In this document: one piece after another, positions 43,816 through 55,045 of the stretch
Layout of the letters: each line of letters opens with the position of its first letter
Position numbering within the stretch: position 1 is the first letter of the stretch
Notes under the pieces: generated by a model
The model's database searches: none
What the model saw: the letters and a program-made list of their open reading frames with translations, nothing else
Told to the model about the DNA's origin: nothing
Program-made: the position numbers and the translations under genes
Source: Paraconiothyrium sp. Pb-2020
Lineage: Eukaryota; Ascomycota; Dothideomycetes; Pleosporales; Didymosphaeriaceae
DNA length: 64,000 nt
Direction of reading: 5' to 3'
Assembly: GCA_022419385.1 (NCBI GenBank)
Contig: JAJUBI010000008.1
Coordinates: forward strand, 1,116,001-1,180,000

Positions 43816-46015
43816 CTAAAACAGTGTCTCTATGTTCGTTACCTTCAGCGATCCATCTTCACCCTCTGTTGTCATGTCCATGATTCTTCCCTCCTCTGCG
43901 CCTTTCAAGTACCATACTATCTTAACGCCCCATCCATTAAACTCTAAGCCGCCCGTATCAACAGTCGCACTTCTGTCTGCCTTGTTTGTCTTCAAGACAA
44001 TCTCATTTTCAGCTCCTCCACCGTAATAAGTGAACCTGCTCTCCGACACATCGAAGCTCGGATATAACTCTAGCCTGAGATCAGGAGTCCAGCCTTCAAT
44101 CCACTTTGCATTGCCTTGATAGACATCACCACGTGGGATGATGGCGCCTTGCTTCACAAAGACTGGCATAGACGTCAGAGGTGAGGATACATTAGCCGAT
44201 GTGCCTGCGGTGTGCACTTGCGTCTTGTTGAAGTATTCGAGGTATGATTTGGAAGGTCCAGTTGGAAAGTAGACACTGCGAGTGCCGCCAGCGCTCACAA
44301 TAGGTGCGACCAGGAATTCGCTTCCAAAGAAATATGAGTCGTTGATATCCCAAGTCTTCTCATCTTTCTCGGCCTCTAGAAACAGCGCCCGAATGATTGG
44401 AAGCCCTGTATTAGAGACATCGTTGGTGTAAGATCGAATGTATGGCAAGAGGTCGGCGTGCAAGTTTGCTGTTTGCTTCATGACAGCCAGTGTGCTCGTA
44501 TTATCGTAGGGCGGATACCAAGGTGTGTGATTCGTACCGAGCCTGTGTGGAAGTCAGCATTTGCCAGTGAGATGCTTCCTGGATGACTGACATGAGCTCG
44601 TAAACAGGAGAAAATGCGCTGAACCACATCCACCTTGCCCACACTTCTGGTGATGGTGTCAAAGCGCCCTCTCTTGTGTACCCTCCCGTGTCAGAGCCCC
44701 AGATACCGAAGCTGATAAGCCCAGATCGAATGCCTGATGCAACGCTGTACGCAAGGCCGGTGAAATTAGCAGAGCTGTCGCCGTTCCATACATGCGTCTT
44801 CGCTCTGCTGCGATCTACTGCTGAACGCGCAAAATTGTAGAAACCGCTTTTGCCCCAAGTTCCAACCATCGAGTCATAGGCCAGATCCAGAAAAAGTGCC
44901 ATTTGTTCGTTTTGTACGTAGTCAGGCATCTCGCCTTCCTCGCCTCTATCGATTTTGTAGCCTTTTACACCTACCGCAGCGAAGTATTTCAGGGACTCGT
45001 CGAAGTAGTTGTACGCAGCTGGTATGGAAAGATTCAACGCTTCTCCTAGACCACCTACGGGATGATCATCGAGGAACAGCCAATGGTTCTGGGTAGAAGC
45101 GTTATAAAGCTTTGTGCCAAGCTGCGCTCGGTTCGCGATCCATACCTGGAAGTCGAGGCCGGAAACTTCGGTAAGATTCTGGATGAACGAGGCGGGGTCC
45201 GGATATTGTTTAAGATCGAAGTCGAAATTGCCCCATGATCTGTTCCCACTGCCGTATGGCCTATCTGCGAACACTGAGGTGGCTCGGATGCGGTTGTCGT
45301 ACAAGTGGTTAACAACATCCTGGATATTCTCCTGTGCATTCGACACATTGCCATGGAAATCTAAAGTGAAGTCATCGGACCAGAAAGTGGGACCTAATCC
45401 AGAAGTAGGAGGTATTTCACTTCTCGCACTGAGTCCCGTATATTGCTCGATGACGCTCTTCAAGCCTCCGTCATCTTTAGGTAGGATAATGTAGTATACT
45501 AGGCTACTACTATTGAAGATGAATTGTGCATCTCCCGGAGTCGTGAAATCATACGATCCCATCTTTAATGTGTCTGCATATACGCCATACCCAGCAGACG
45601 TAAGGAAGAACGGTGCACGTGCGTTACTCCAGTTGATGCCAACATTGTTTCCGGCGCCCTTGAGGTCGAAAGCGACATTTGCATTGTCGATTCGACTGCT
45701 GAAGGGGTACTCCCAGACTCCATAAAAACGAGTCGATTTAGATGCGGAGAACCGCGCACCGTGGTAAGGATTCGATGTGTTGAGCGTGACCTTGGCGACC
45801 GTAGGCGTAATGAACGCGTATGTAAGCCCTTGTGTGGTGTTCCTCAGTGCGCCAGCTGTAGTATTCTGTACGCCGGCCAAAATTGCAGTGTTGTTCACCA
45901 GGATGGTATTGCCATCAGTAACAAGTAGACTAGATGATGGCGTGAGAGTGATTGCGTAGTCACAGACCGCCAATGGCACTAGAGCACTCAGGCTCAGCCA
46001 TGATATCTTGACCAT
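43816..46015 (-). CDS. Secreted GH31 alpha-glycosidase (alpha-glucosidase/alpha-xylosidase type)
   Basis: Two exons on the minus strand, 46015-44592 and 44542-43816, 49-nt intron, phase 2, 716 aa. Signal peptide MVKISWLSLSALVPLAVC then DYAITLTPS. Many N-glycosylation sequons (NTT, NVS, NRS). Galactose-mutarotase-like N-domain with YGVWEYPFSSRIDNANVAFD; catalytic (beta/alpha)8 with TFWSDDFTLDFHGN, nucleophile Asp356 in GYKIDRGEEGEMPDYVQ, acid/base Asp413 in HVWNGDSS, IWGSDTGGY, and RWMWFSAFSPVYELMLG; C-terminal beta-sandwiches with MPVFVKQGAIIPRGDVYQGN. The start is the first ATG; an open codon run upstream has none. It is transcribed divergently from a Zn2Cys6 regulator 640 bp away, so co-regulation is plausible. 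Substrate (starch, isoprimeverose, sulfosugar) is not clear. Confidence 0.92.
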
Positions 46016-46655
46016 GTTCGTAAAAGACAAGGGGCGAAAGCGATATTAGGAGCACGCATTGCGCACGCGGTTGGTACAACCTACATCTTATACGAATCCT
46101 GTTCCTGGGTGCCGAGAGGTGCAGCTGCGGGTGGTTAATATACCGAAACTACGCCCGGAACAGGCCGGATCAGCGAGACTTGAAGTCATTTAGAGCTGGA
46201 AATTGAGTTCTACCGTAGCGGCAATCGTAGTGACCCTTTTTGGCTTCGTGGTGTGGAGGTTCAAAGGTTAGGTGCTAATAGCTGGGGCTTCCCCACATTT
46301 AGTGCGGAGAAGCTGCGATGACGTTTCAGGTACAGGCTAAAAGCAATTTCGGGAGTGAATTATGCTTGTCGGACGATTCGAGTGTGTTACCTATGGCATC
46401 GTGTATATTGAGCTCGGATCTGCTCGTTCTGTGATCGTGGCTTGAAGCCGGCTCGAACGTGACGTGCCGGAAGGGGGTCGGGGGAGCTAAAAATTCTCGC
46501 GGGCCGAACCTCGTCTCCATTCCTCCGACAGCCAGACGCAACAACTACTCCAATATTAACGAAACCTCAATTCAAGATCGCATTGTCGACCGTATCACCT
46601 AAGTTGTGTTCGTTGCAGTACTGTTTCCGACCCATCCACTGCCGTTAAGAGATAC
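46016..46655. promoter_or_regulatory. Shared divergent promoter of GH31 and the Zn2Cys6 regulator
   Basis: 640 bp between two divergent starts. It has several CCGG words and one CGG-N6-CCG inverted repeat (separate entry). No frame here has coding signal. Confidence 0.55.
46156..46167. promoter_or_regulatory. CGG-N6-CCG, candidate Zn2Cys6 binding site
   Basis: The sequence CGG AACAGG CCG lies 141 bp upstream of the GH31 start and 489 bp from the regulator start. Zn2Cys6 dimers bind CGG pairs; the N6 inverted spacing is that of yeast Ppr1. That the neighbouring regulator binds it is inference. Confidence 0.4.
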
Positions 46656-48726
46656 ATGGAGGAGCAGCCTCAAGGCGTGCAAACGAGGCCAACAACCGCG
46701 TGCTTGCGATGTAGAGTGCAAAAGCTCAAGTGTGGTCGAGAGCTCCCAAATTGCGAGCGCTGTCGCAAGCAAGATGCTGCGTGCACGTATCCGGCACCAC
46801 CAGATCGGAAGCAGATCGCCGCTGAGAAATCTAATCGAACAAAAGCCTCTCAATTGAACAGTTCAAAGCATCTTCCCCGGCCAGACTCGCCTTCTGCAGA
46901 GACCAATACGGCGAAGAGGCGGCGCTCCAGTCATGACACCGCTGGTCCATTCAACTGTCTAGCGGAGCCTGACGCCGCAGAGCTCCCGTCTACAGAGATC
47001 GGCCTACTTCTTCAAGAAGTGTACTTCAAACGTGTCTACAACGCAGACTTAATGTTCCACAAAACCGTTGGAATGCAGGTTTATATGCTGAACAAGACAC
47101 CTGAATATCTCCTACGAGCCATGTTCGCGCATGCGGCGTTGTTCCTACAGGAGGTGGACCCAGAGCATCAGAAATACATCAAAGTCTATCCAATGCAGAC
47201 ACTTTATGAGAGATCTTGGTCATGGGCACATGCTGCAAGTGTGCAGGTTCTCTCCCATGCTGACGAGCCATCTGTCCTCAAGACACAAGCGCTACAGGTG
47301 TTACAGCTTTACTATTACGCGCGAGGAGAAATAGTGCGCGCCAAGGTCCATTTGTCTTTGGCATATCGAATGGCTCAGCTGCTTGGCTATGACAAACTAT
47401 ACGAGAATGAGGACCTCACTTTGACCAATCCCAGCCTCAAGTTTGATCACGAAATACGAAGACGGTCATTCTGGGCGAGTTGGTCTACTATGTGTCTGGA
47501 CTCCGACGGTATATATGCTCCCCAGATATATGAAAGTGCCGCCGATCTACCACTACCGGCGAAATTCGGCGCTGGAGGTTCTATCCAAGGAGTTGATCTC
47601 ACTGTTGGCCAAAAGATGAGTCGTGAGTGGAGGGGCCATGGAGACTCTCAAGCTGGCGACTTTCACACTGCCTCTTTGATGGCACAATTGGTTAAGCTGA
47701 CAGGATTTTGGTTAGTAACCGTCGAACTTCGTATCAGTAAAATCTTTCATCTGACAATCCAAGGGCCAAAATACGAGGGCTGATGTTCGAGCTTCGCACT
47801 CGGGGATACTCCCAGAGAATGGACGAGTTTCAAGAAGTAGGTATGTTTCTGGAAGAAGTCGAGCTTTTTGTAGACTTTCCGGCCAGTGAGATCTTCGCCA
47901 GGGCAAAGTCTTTTGAGCAAAGTCCAGAGTTTCTCGCATGTGTTTGCTCTATTTACTACTTAAGCCGGATCTTCTCGGAGGCTTTCAGACTAGAGTTGGA
48001 CCATCTTTCGAATGCGAAGTTGCGGGACGGAAACCCGGTGATTCAGAGCAGTTCCGAAACTCCGCTTGTTGTCGAACAGGCGCTGAGATTCACGGAGCTA
48101 TTGCAGCAACTGGTATCGAGTAATTTGGATATCACGAGGTTGTGGCATATCACTGGATACGTGGCTTTTATAGCAGCCAAAGTGATTTTGGTATGTGCCT
48201 GCCATACACAACTCATGCAAGCTGACCTATATCAAGTTTTACCATACAGTGCAGAAACGGAACGAGACTATATTAGGATCTTTGCAGGTTCCAGGACCAG
48301 ACTCAAGTGAAATCTCTGTCAATCAGACTGTGCTCCAAGTCCTGAGCCTGTACTGGCAACCTTTGCACGCGCTGGTAAGCTTCCCCATCCATCCCTGTGA
48401 AGATTCATGTATTTTGACATTTCAAGGTTACGAACTTGAATGAATCAATCGAAATGGCTCGTTCTAGTCCAGAAGCATTTCTATCCTTTCCATGGGACTA
48501 CATCAATTTTCTTTCCGACGGCAAACCAAACCCCGAAGTCGGGTACACCGCAGAAATCCCGCAGCTGGCCATCGACAAGCAAGGACCACTACAGGAAAAT
48601 ACCCAGCTACATATTGAGCACCTGCAGTCGATAGGTGCAGGTTTCTTACCGATCGAAGTATCTGCATCACGCGGGCCTGAAGGGCATGCCGTTGAGAAAC
48701 AGTGGGCGATGAGTAGGCCATACTAA
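46656..48726 (+). CDS. Zn2Cys6 transcription factor with fungal-specific middle homology region
   Basis: Nuclear DNA-binding regulator. Exons 46656-47710, 47764-48190, 48237-48374 and 48427-48726; introns 53, 46 and 52 nt; all phases agree, 639 aa. The N-terminal binuclear cluster is CLRC-x6-C-x6-CERC-x6-C (residues 16-43), followed by a basic linker (PPDRKQIAAEKSNRTK, then AKRRRSSHD). The middle region from about 110 has the usual helical repeats (ALQVLQLYYYARGEIVRAKV, LSLAYRMAQLLGYDKLY, then EIRRRSFWASW, the fungal_trans signature). Acidic C-terminal part. The divergent position next to GH31 suggests it controls that gene and possibly the cluster. Confidence 0.9.
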
Positions 48727-49137
48727 GTACGACGATTACAATTGCGAATGAATATCCTTAACAGGTTGGTATGGAAGAAGAAGATTTTAACATAATCTTC
48801 TGTACATTAGGCATTGGGCTTTTAAGCGGGTTGAAGGTTTTCGAAATGGTATAATCTCCTCCTTTCGTGCTCTCCTAAGAACTTTAGATGTTTCGACCAA
48901 GGAAACAAACGTCCATGCTACGACAAGGCGCCACTGCTATTTCGTATGCCAGAGGCTGAGCGTCAACATCCACGAGTGGAACCAAAAGTCAAAGGATAAG
49001 CATGTGTGTGAGTAACCTTCAGATGTATATTCGATCTACACTATACTTTCGTAACTATAATTCATCCTGTGGAGGATTACACATGCCTTTCCGCCACGGG
49101 AATCTATCCTCCATTGACGTCCGCTCATCAGTATTCT
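48727..49137. other. Intergenic between convergent genes
   Basis: 410 bp between the regulator stop and the TOS1-like stop; nothing recognised. Confidence 0.5.
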
Positions 49138-51646
49138 TCAATCGCCAATCGCATATAGCGAATGAGAGTTGTCGTTTGCATCATACGCCAAGATATCATC
49201 AACTTGTGCCTGCGTCAATTCGGCTCCAAAGTCGAATCCATCATCCAAGACTCTTGCCGTAATATTCCAGTTGTGGAAAACGACTGCAAATTTAATCGTC
49301 CTGCCAACGGGACGGAGGAAGTAGTTGCTGTCTCCACCTTCCAGGTTGCCCTGTCGGTGAATCGTCGACTTCGCACGCATTTCGCCGCGACCCAAGATTT
49401 CGAAAGCGTCGAACTCGCCGCAGCCGGTCGACCAGCAAGAGCAAGGAATATTTTTCCGGTCATTGCCATATTGCAAGATGCGTGGAATAGCGGCATTTAG
49501 GAACCACCAAGCGGGTGCGTCAGAGAGCATGCCCTGGTCTGAGCCGTAATTGTCGTAGTGGTCCATCTGGAACTCGATGAAAAAAGCTTTAGAAGGCCCG
49601 TCCCAGCCATCTGCGAGGGTCAGCGCCTACTTTGATTAAAGATAGTCGAGGATGGCATACAGTGGGCTGTAGCGTCTGGCCTCGCATATTCGCAATTGTC
49701 GTCGCATACTTTGTCCGTAAAGACGGCGATCTCGCGCTCCGATGTCTCAAGAGTTCCATCGAAAGGCGTATTGTCTGCAGCTACTTTACTCCCGTCCCCG
49801 ATCACGTAGCCGAGCGAGTTCCCGAAGGCGCTGCGCTCTGTTAGCATCAGCAAGATCATACAACAGATCACTTGGTCTCATACTAGTCAAACGTGCCGGA
49901 CTTCTGAGGATCGCCTAGGTTCGCTAAAAAAGCGAAACCACTCGCTACAGCAGGCGCCGCAGAAGTGTAGTAAGCCACCCGAGACCAAGTTGAAGCTGCA
50001 TCTCTTTTAACATCGTTTTCCTGCAAAAGGTTGCCCGATCTTGGACCGGCCAACGTAGGGACACCAGTTACAGGGGGGCTTTCTTCATCGCGCTTGACAG
50101 GTGGAAAGGCTTTCGTCACGCTCGTATCGACGGTGCTATCTGGGCATGGCAAAGAAGAAGCTGATGGTATCGATGATGGAGGTGAAGTTGGAAGGGCAGG
50201 CAACGCAGGAGGAGGTGGAGGCAGAGGCAGAGGCACGGTTGCAGCCGGCGGCGGAGGTGGAATTGCAGCTGGTGGTAAAGGAAGTTGAGGCGTTGCTGTT
50301 CGCACGCGTCAATGGACTGCAGAATTTCGTGTCGCGGTGTATCAAACGGGACTCACGTGAGATTTGAGTAGTTTGTAGGGTACTCGACTCCTCGCACGGA
50401 CACTCCGTCTCGTCTAGTCCAGGAGGTGAGGCTGGCGGTTGAGAAATCGGGGACGATGATCTCCTCAGATACTTTGAGTCTGTGACTTCAAGAGTTGACG
50501 TTGCAGTCGTTGTCGCAGTTGTCGTCGACACATGGAGTGAAAGCGCTGCTAAAAGTACAGAAAGTGCAGGAAGTGCAGGGAGCGAAGCTGGAGCCAGAGG
50601 AGGTTGCACAGGTATTGCTGGGACAGGTGGTGCTGGGGCGGGCAGTGCAGGAGCGGGGACTGGAACCGGGACCGGTACAGGTATGGGTACATATGGTGGA
50701 GGTAAGATCTGCGTTTGCGTAAAGGCAGGTACAAGATTCGGACATGTGCTACCCTGGGTAAAGATTGTCGTGGTAACTGTAGGCGTTACTGTGCAGACGA
50801 AACCAGGACCGTGCGTTGCCAATTGCGACATCCCAGGGTTGCCCAGCTGTCCATTCGTAGGGATGATTGTCTGCACAATGGTAGTGGCGATTGTCTCTTT
50901 GATCGTAGAGAAGACTGTTTGCACACTTGTAGAAGCGATTGGCTGGTTAGTCGACGAACTAGGCACTTGTATAGTTGTTTTTACGCTCGTAGACTTTGTT
51001 GTGAATGCTGCCGACGCAGTAGTAGTGCCGTCTGCCCCTTCAGTGGTATATTGGCCTGATCATCAAGTATGTCAGTCACGCTGCTAGCCGTTTAGATAGT
51101 ACAGCCAGCAGGTACCTTCTGTATTCGGGTCATCCTGGGTATGATGCCAAAATGAATGCCAAATAGATCGTATGGTCCCGTGTTCGTCGCGGGGTTTCCG
51201 CATTTTCCGTCGGCTATTCGTACGGCGGTTTCTTCGACGGCTGGCTTCTCGCTTTGATATCGACATGTCCGGCAGCTTGTAAACAGCTATTTGGGAAACG
51301 TTCATCGGACCGCGCAGATGCATGGAGAGCTGGGTGCGCACATTAGCATCCAAATGAACGCACGCAGCTCATTTTGATCTACTTCTCCGATCAATGGCGT
51401 GGTAGGTCCAACGCCCGAGTAGGCTATGGGCTCATGATCGCATAGTCCGGTGTTCGGATCTACTCGTGTCGTTCTATTGTACTCGCCAGGCTGGCTGATG
51501 TTCTTGTACGTAATTGCGGTGACCTCGGAACAATACCAGTTCCCATCGTCGGCGCGTTCGGCAGTTCCGCGACATAGTTGTGCAGCTGTCGTGCTGAAGG
51601 CGACCCGAGTGAAGAGGCACAGTATACTGAAGAGTAAGTAGATCAT
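49138..51646 (-). CDS. tos1: TOS1-type secreted cell-wall protein (DUF2403 + DUF2401)
   Basis: Yeast Tos1/YJL171C relatives are covalently or tightly bound wall proteins with a glucanase-like C-terminal domain. Six exons on the minus strand: 51646-51383, 51329-51116, 51055-50357, 50295-49884, 49830-49661, 49610-49138; introns 53, 60, 61, 53 and 50 nt; phases all agree, 743 aa. Signal peptide MIYLLFSILCLFTRVAFS. N-terminal domain: QLCRGTAERADDGNWYCSEV, AITYKNISQPGEYN, TPLIGE then LSMHLRGPMNVSQIAVY. A long Ser/Thr/Pro linker follows, with PVPVPVPVPAPAL and PPPP runs. C-terminal domain: FDYAFGNSLGYVIGDGSK, YGWDGPSKAFFIEFQMDHYD, APAWWFLNAAIPRILQYG, CSCWSTGCGEFDAFEILGRG, where GEFDxFE is the E-x-D-x-x-E-like pattern of glucanase folds. 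The linker is far longer than in yeast Tos1. Confidence 0.88.
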
Positions 51647-52354
51647 CCTGATGCTGTTCGGTAGAAGTAAAACGGCTGAGTTGTGTGGCTATTATGCAAA
51701 GTGAGGCCGTGCATGTAATAGAGACAGATGTGAAGTTGAAGATTAAATTATTTGCTAAGAGCATTTCTAGCAGGAATTATGGGAAGCAAGAAGCAGCGTC
51801 CGGTGAAACCAAATCAGTAGAAGCTACCAGCCCAATATTCTTCCCTTCTACGGTCGGACCTAAGCACTCATTAGCGATATTCCACGCGTATTGTGGAAAG
51901 CGCGAGTGTAAGACATGTGCATTTCAGAGAGTCCGTTGAGTTCATCAACGTCAAAGACGTTTAAAACAAGACTGTGCTGTGTCAGCAAGGAGAAAAGCAG
52001 CTTAGAGGATAGGTTTGACTTACGGTACCAGAAAATAAAATGTATGGAATACTTCATCCTTGCACGAGACAGTGGATTGGGCTGAACGTACCTGAGAGTG
52101 TTTGCCGCGGATCGCTGCAGACAATGCAGCAGTGTCAAGCAAATGACGGACGCTCAGATCCTCGACATTAGAGGATGCAGACTGGCGCCGCGAGTTGAGG
52201 TTCAGAAGGTGAGGTCGCGCTGCAGACTTTTAATGGACGCGCCAAGCGTGGTCCAAGCGCAGCTCAAGCGATTAAGCGAGAATTCGCACACATCCACTTC
52301 GCGATCTCGCGAACTTCTGAACTCCAACCTCGTCAGCCATCTAACACCGCAGCC
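51647..52354. other. Intergenic, divergent promoter of tos1 and rps13
   Basis: 700 bp. Pyrimidine-poor; an ACATCCACTTCGCGATCTCGCG stretch lies just before rps13. No gene recognised. Confidence 0.45.
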
Positions 52355-52972
52355 ATGGGTCGTCTTCACAGCAACGGAAAGGGCATATCAGCCTCGGCCA
52401 TCCCCTACTCGCGCACTCCCCCGGCGTGGCTTAAGACCACCCCCGAGCAGGTCGTCGAGCAGATCTGCAAGCTCGCCAGGAAGGGCGCGACTCCCTCCCA
52501 GATTGGTGAGGTCCTTCGTGACTCCCACGGTATCGCCCAGACCAAGGTCGTCACCGGTAACAAGGTCCTGCGTATCCTCAAGTCGAACGGTATGGTAGCC
52601 TGCCCGAGCTGAAGCGCACGTCAACAGCAGATCTGCCTATGGGCATCTGCAGCGCTATACAAATTCGCCTCTGTTTAGTTCAAAGCTGACAGAGAGCCAT
52701 TAGGTCTCGCCCCTGAGATTCCCGAGGATCTCTACATGCTCATCAAGAAGGCCGTTGCCGTCCGCAAGCACCTTCAGACCAACCGCAAGGACAAGGACTC
52801 CAAGTTGTACGTGCAGCCCAAATTTTTGTGCATGGCTTTTGTTGACTCTCCTAGCCGTCTCATTCTCATCGAGTCCCGTATTCACCGCCTCTCCCGCTAC
52901 TACAAGACCGTCGGTGTCCTGCCCCCTACCTGGAGGTACGAGAGCGCCACTGCCTCTACCCTCGTCGCATAA
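52355..52972 (+). CDS. rps13: 40S ribosomal protein S13 (uS15)
   Basis: Cytosolic small-subunit ribosomal protein. Exons 52355-52589, 52704-52806 and 52855-52972; introns 114 and 48 nt; 151 aa, the exact length usual for eukaryotic S13. Sequence landmarks: [68 protein letters not shown] DKDSK joined across the second splice to [19 protein letters not shown], ending [13 protein letters not shown]. The splice at DSK|FRL restores the conserved text. Confidence 0.97.
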
Positions 52973-53374
52973 ACAGGTGTTGGCAAGTGCTGTGGGTTCG
53001 AAGTAAAATACTCAATTGGAGTTACGGATGCATGGATACACTGCGGGTCACATAGCCTGTTTGTGGGTGGACATGATTTGAAATGAATGAAAAGCATCAC
53101 GTCCGAGGACGATTCTTCAATTGATACCCTGTGCTGGACGTCCAGCTTCTCACGCCTCTCTTGAATGTGAACATGAACATGTGAAATTTTAAATGTCCCT
53201 CACCATGGGGTATCATGCCTGCCATGATGCGCCTCGAAGCTCTTGATGACCCGGAAACGCCTGTCCTATGCAAGCCACAATAGACGACTCCCTTGTCTTT
53301 GCCTCTCCTACGTTTCCTCCAGATTCAACGGACTTTTCGACCCTTGTATCAATACAGTCGTCCTCCAGCTTTCT
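52973..53374. other. Intergenic between convergent genes
   Basis: 400 bp between rps13 and sdc1 stops; nothing recognised. Confidence 0.5.
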
Positions 53375-54028
53375 TTAACCCTCAAGCTCCGCACTCTTCT
53401 GCGCCAACCACTTGCTCAAGTACTCCAACGGCTTTTCCGGCCTATTTCATATTAGCGTCATGCCGTCTCACCCAATGCTCACTTCCACCTACTCTTCCGT
53501 GACCAAATGCTTCATCGCCTCTAGCAGGTGTGGCGTGACATGCTGGTTCAAATACTGCCGTGTGGGTGCTCCATGCAGCGTCGCGTGAATAGGTATCTGC
53601 GCAGGTCCACTCGGATGCGGCGAATTGCGCGACGATGCTGGAGCTGGGGCGGGTGAGGCTGCTGAGAGAGTGGGCTGTACAGGTTGCTGCTGCTGTTGGA
53701 CTGGAGGTGGTTGTGCTTGTGGCTCTGACTGGGGTGCTGGCGCCGATTCGGAAGCAATTGCGGGTATTTCTGTGGGCGCAGATTGTTCTACAGCTGAATG
53801 TGGGGCTGGCGCCGAGTCTGCCATCTCGACATCTTCGGCTGGAGTGCCGTTTGGTATAGGCGCAAGGGCAGGAGCTGCGACAGTGGTTGGCGAGGTCACA
53901 GCTGCGGTCTGCGGAAGAGCTTCGTGAGCAGGATCGGCCATGTTTTGGTCGTTGAGATCGACGAGAGGTGTTGGAAGGGAATGGCCTGGCTGGAAAAGGA
54001 ATGGATTCCTGGGTGTTGGCTGCGACAT
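53375..54028 (-). CDS. sdc1: COMPASS subunit Sdc1 (Dpy-30 domain)
   Basis: Part of the Set1/COMPASS H3K4 methyltransferase in the nucleus. Two exons on the minus strand, 54028-53493 and 53441-53375, 51-nt intron, phase 2, 200 aa. Residues 1-150 are low complexity (Ala/Pro/Gln, including PPPVQQQQQPVQP). The Dpy-30 dimerisation motif reads TRQYLNQHVTPHLLEAMKHL and is completed only across the intron by TEE|PEKPLEYLSKWLAQKS; without the second exon the motif would be cut. With LSD1 at 4-7.5 kb it is the second H3 lysine-methylation gene in the window, but the two are far apart. Confidence 0.93.
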
Positions 54029-54550
54029 GCTATCTTACGGTGTCTTGTGGTGTTGAGTGCACGGGTGATTCGGAGATGGGACGGAGATCTTCCGGAAAAG
54101 AAAAGTCGTGGGAGCGTGGTGATCTCTGTCACGGTGAAACAAGACATTAAACGGTACAGTCTTGCCCACTTAAGTCCATACTGTGTTCGGCAGTCGCTAA
54201 GTGCGGCCAGATGAGTAGCTCCTGCCAAAACGCCCTCCTTCTGCCAACACAATCATGCTAAGATGACCTTCAACGATCACAGATTGACTACACTCCAAGC
54301 AATCCTGACTTTCATTCGATATGTATCTTAGTTCCAGACTTATCTATCTATTCATATATTATTATGAAAGCTCACCCTACTGAATTCGCACCGCTGCCTG
54401 TCGCGTGCGGTTCGGTCCCCTTGGTGTGTCCAAGCACTGGCGTGATTATTGCCAGATTATCTATTGCATTGTTTGATAGACCTGTAGCGACATGTAAACG
54501 CGTATGTTCCGAAGCCGACTAGCGTTGATGGTCTCTCAACTTCGCTATCT
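54029..54550. other. Intergenic, sdc1 promoter
   Basis: No supported gene; AT-rich at about 54300-54370. Confidence 0.45.
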
Positions 54551-54870
54551 CATGACTTCTAGAGATACCGTTGGCCTGCGGGGTGCAGGAGATGTGTCGC
54601 GTTTTGGTTCAGAATACGTACGCTCAGTCACGAATGACTTTCCGGAAAACAGGTTGTGCTGTACGAAGGTATGCAATTAGGCTGTGAAGATATCTAGACT
54701 TACCGCGCTTCTCACCGATCCCATCTCTTCTGAAAAGGCAAATTGGTAATATATAGTCGTCTGCTGTCTCTTCAGTAAACAACGATGTAAGAGATGCTAA
54801 TCATCATGGCTTTGCAGACGCTCAACATACATCTACCTAATTATGCATAGAACAGGTAAACACTACAGAA
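54551..54870 (-). repeat. Second relic of the C2H2/AT-hook family
   Basis: Three blocks match the copy at 25.46-25.88 kb in the same order and orientation: 54552-54583 with 25464-25495 (5 changes or fewer in 32 nt), about 54657-54710 with 25510-25563, and about 54789-54836 with 25793-25850. The first block codes PAPRRPTVSLEV here and PTPRKPTASLEV there; the last codes MYVERLQSHDD here and MYVEHLQSHDDD there. The distance between blocks 2 and 3 is shorter here. No intact frame, so it is a fragment. Confidence 0.6.
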
Positions 54871-55045
54871 CTAGTATAGCCGTGGACCGTGGCGAAATGT
54901 CTCCGAATCCCAACAGACGATTTCTGAATAGCTTGCTTCCAACAGAGCGCAGCTAGTAATATGAGAAAGCATTCGATTTGCATGTATGACATCTGAGTAT
55001 GATACACGTTCCACAAATATTGTACAGTAGCATGCCACCGGCCCT

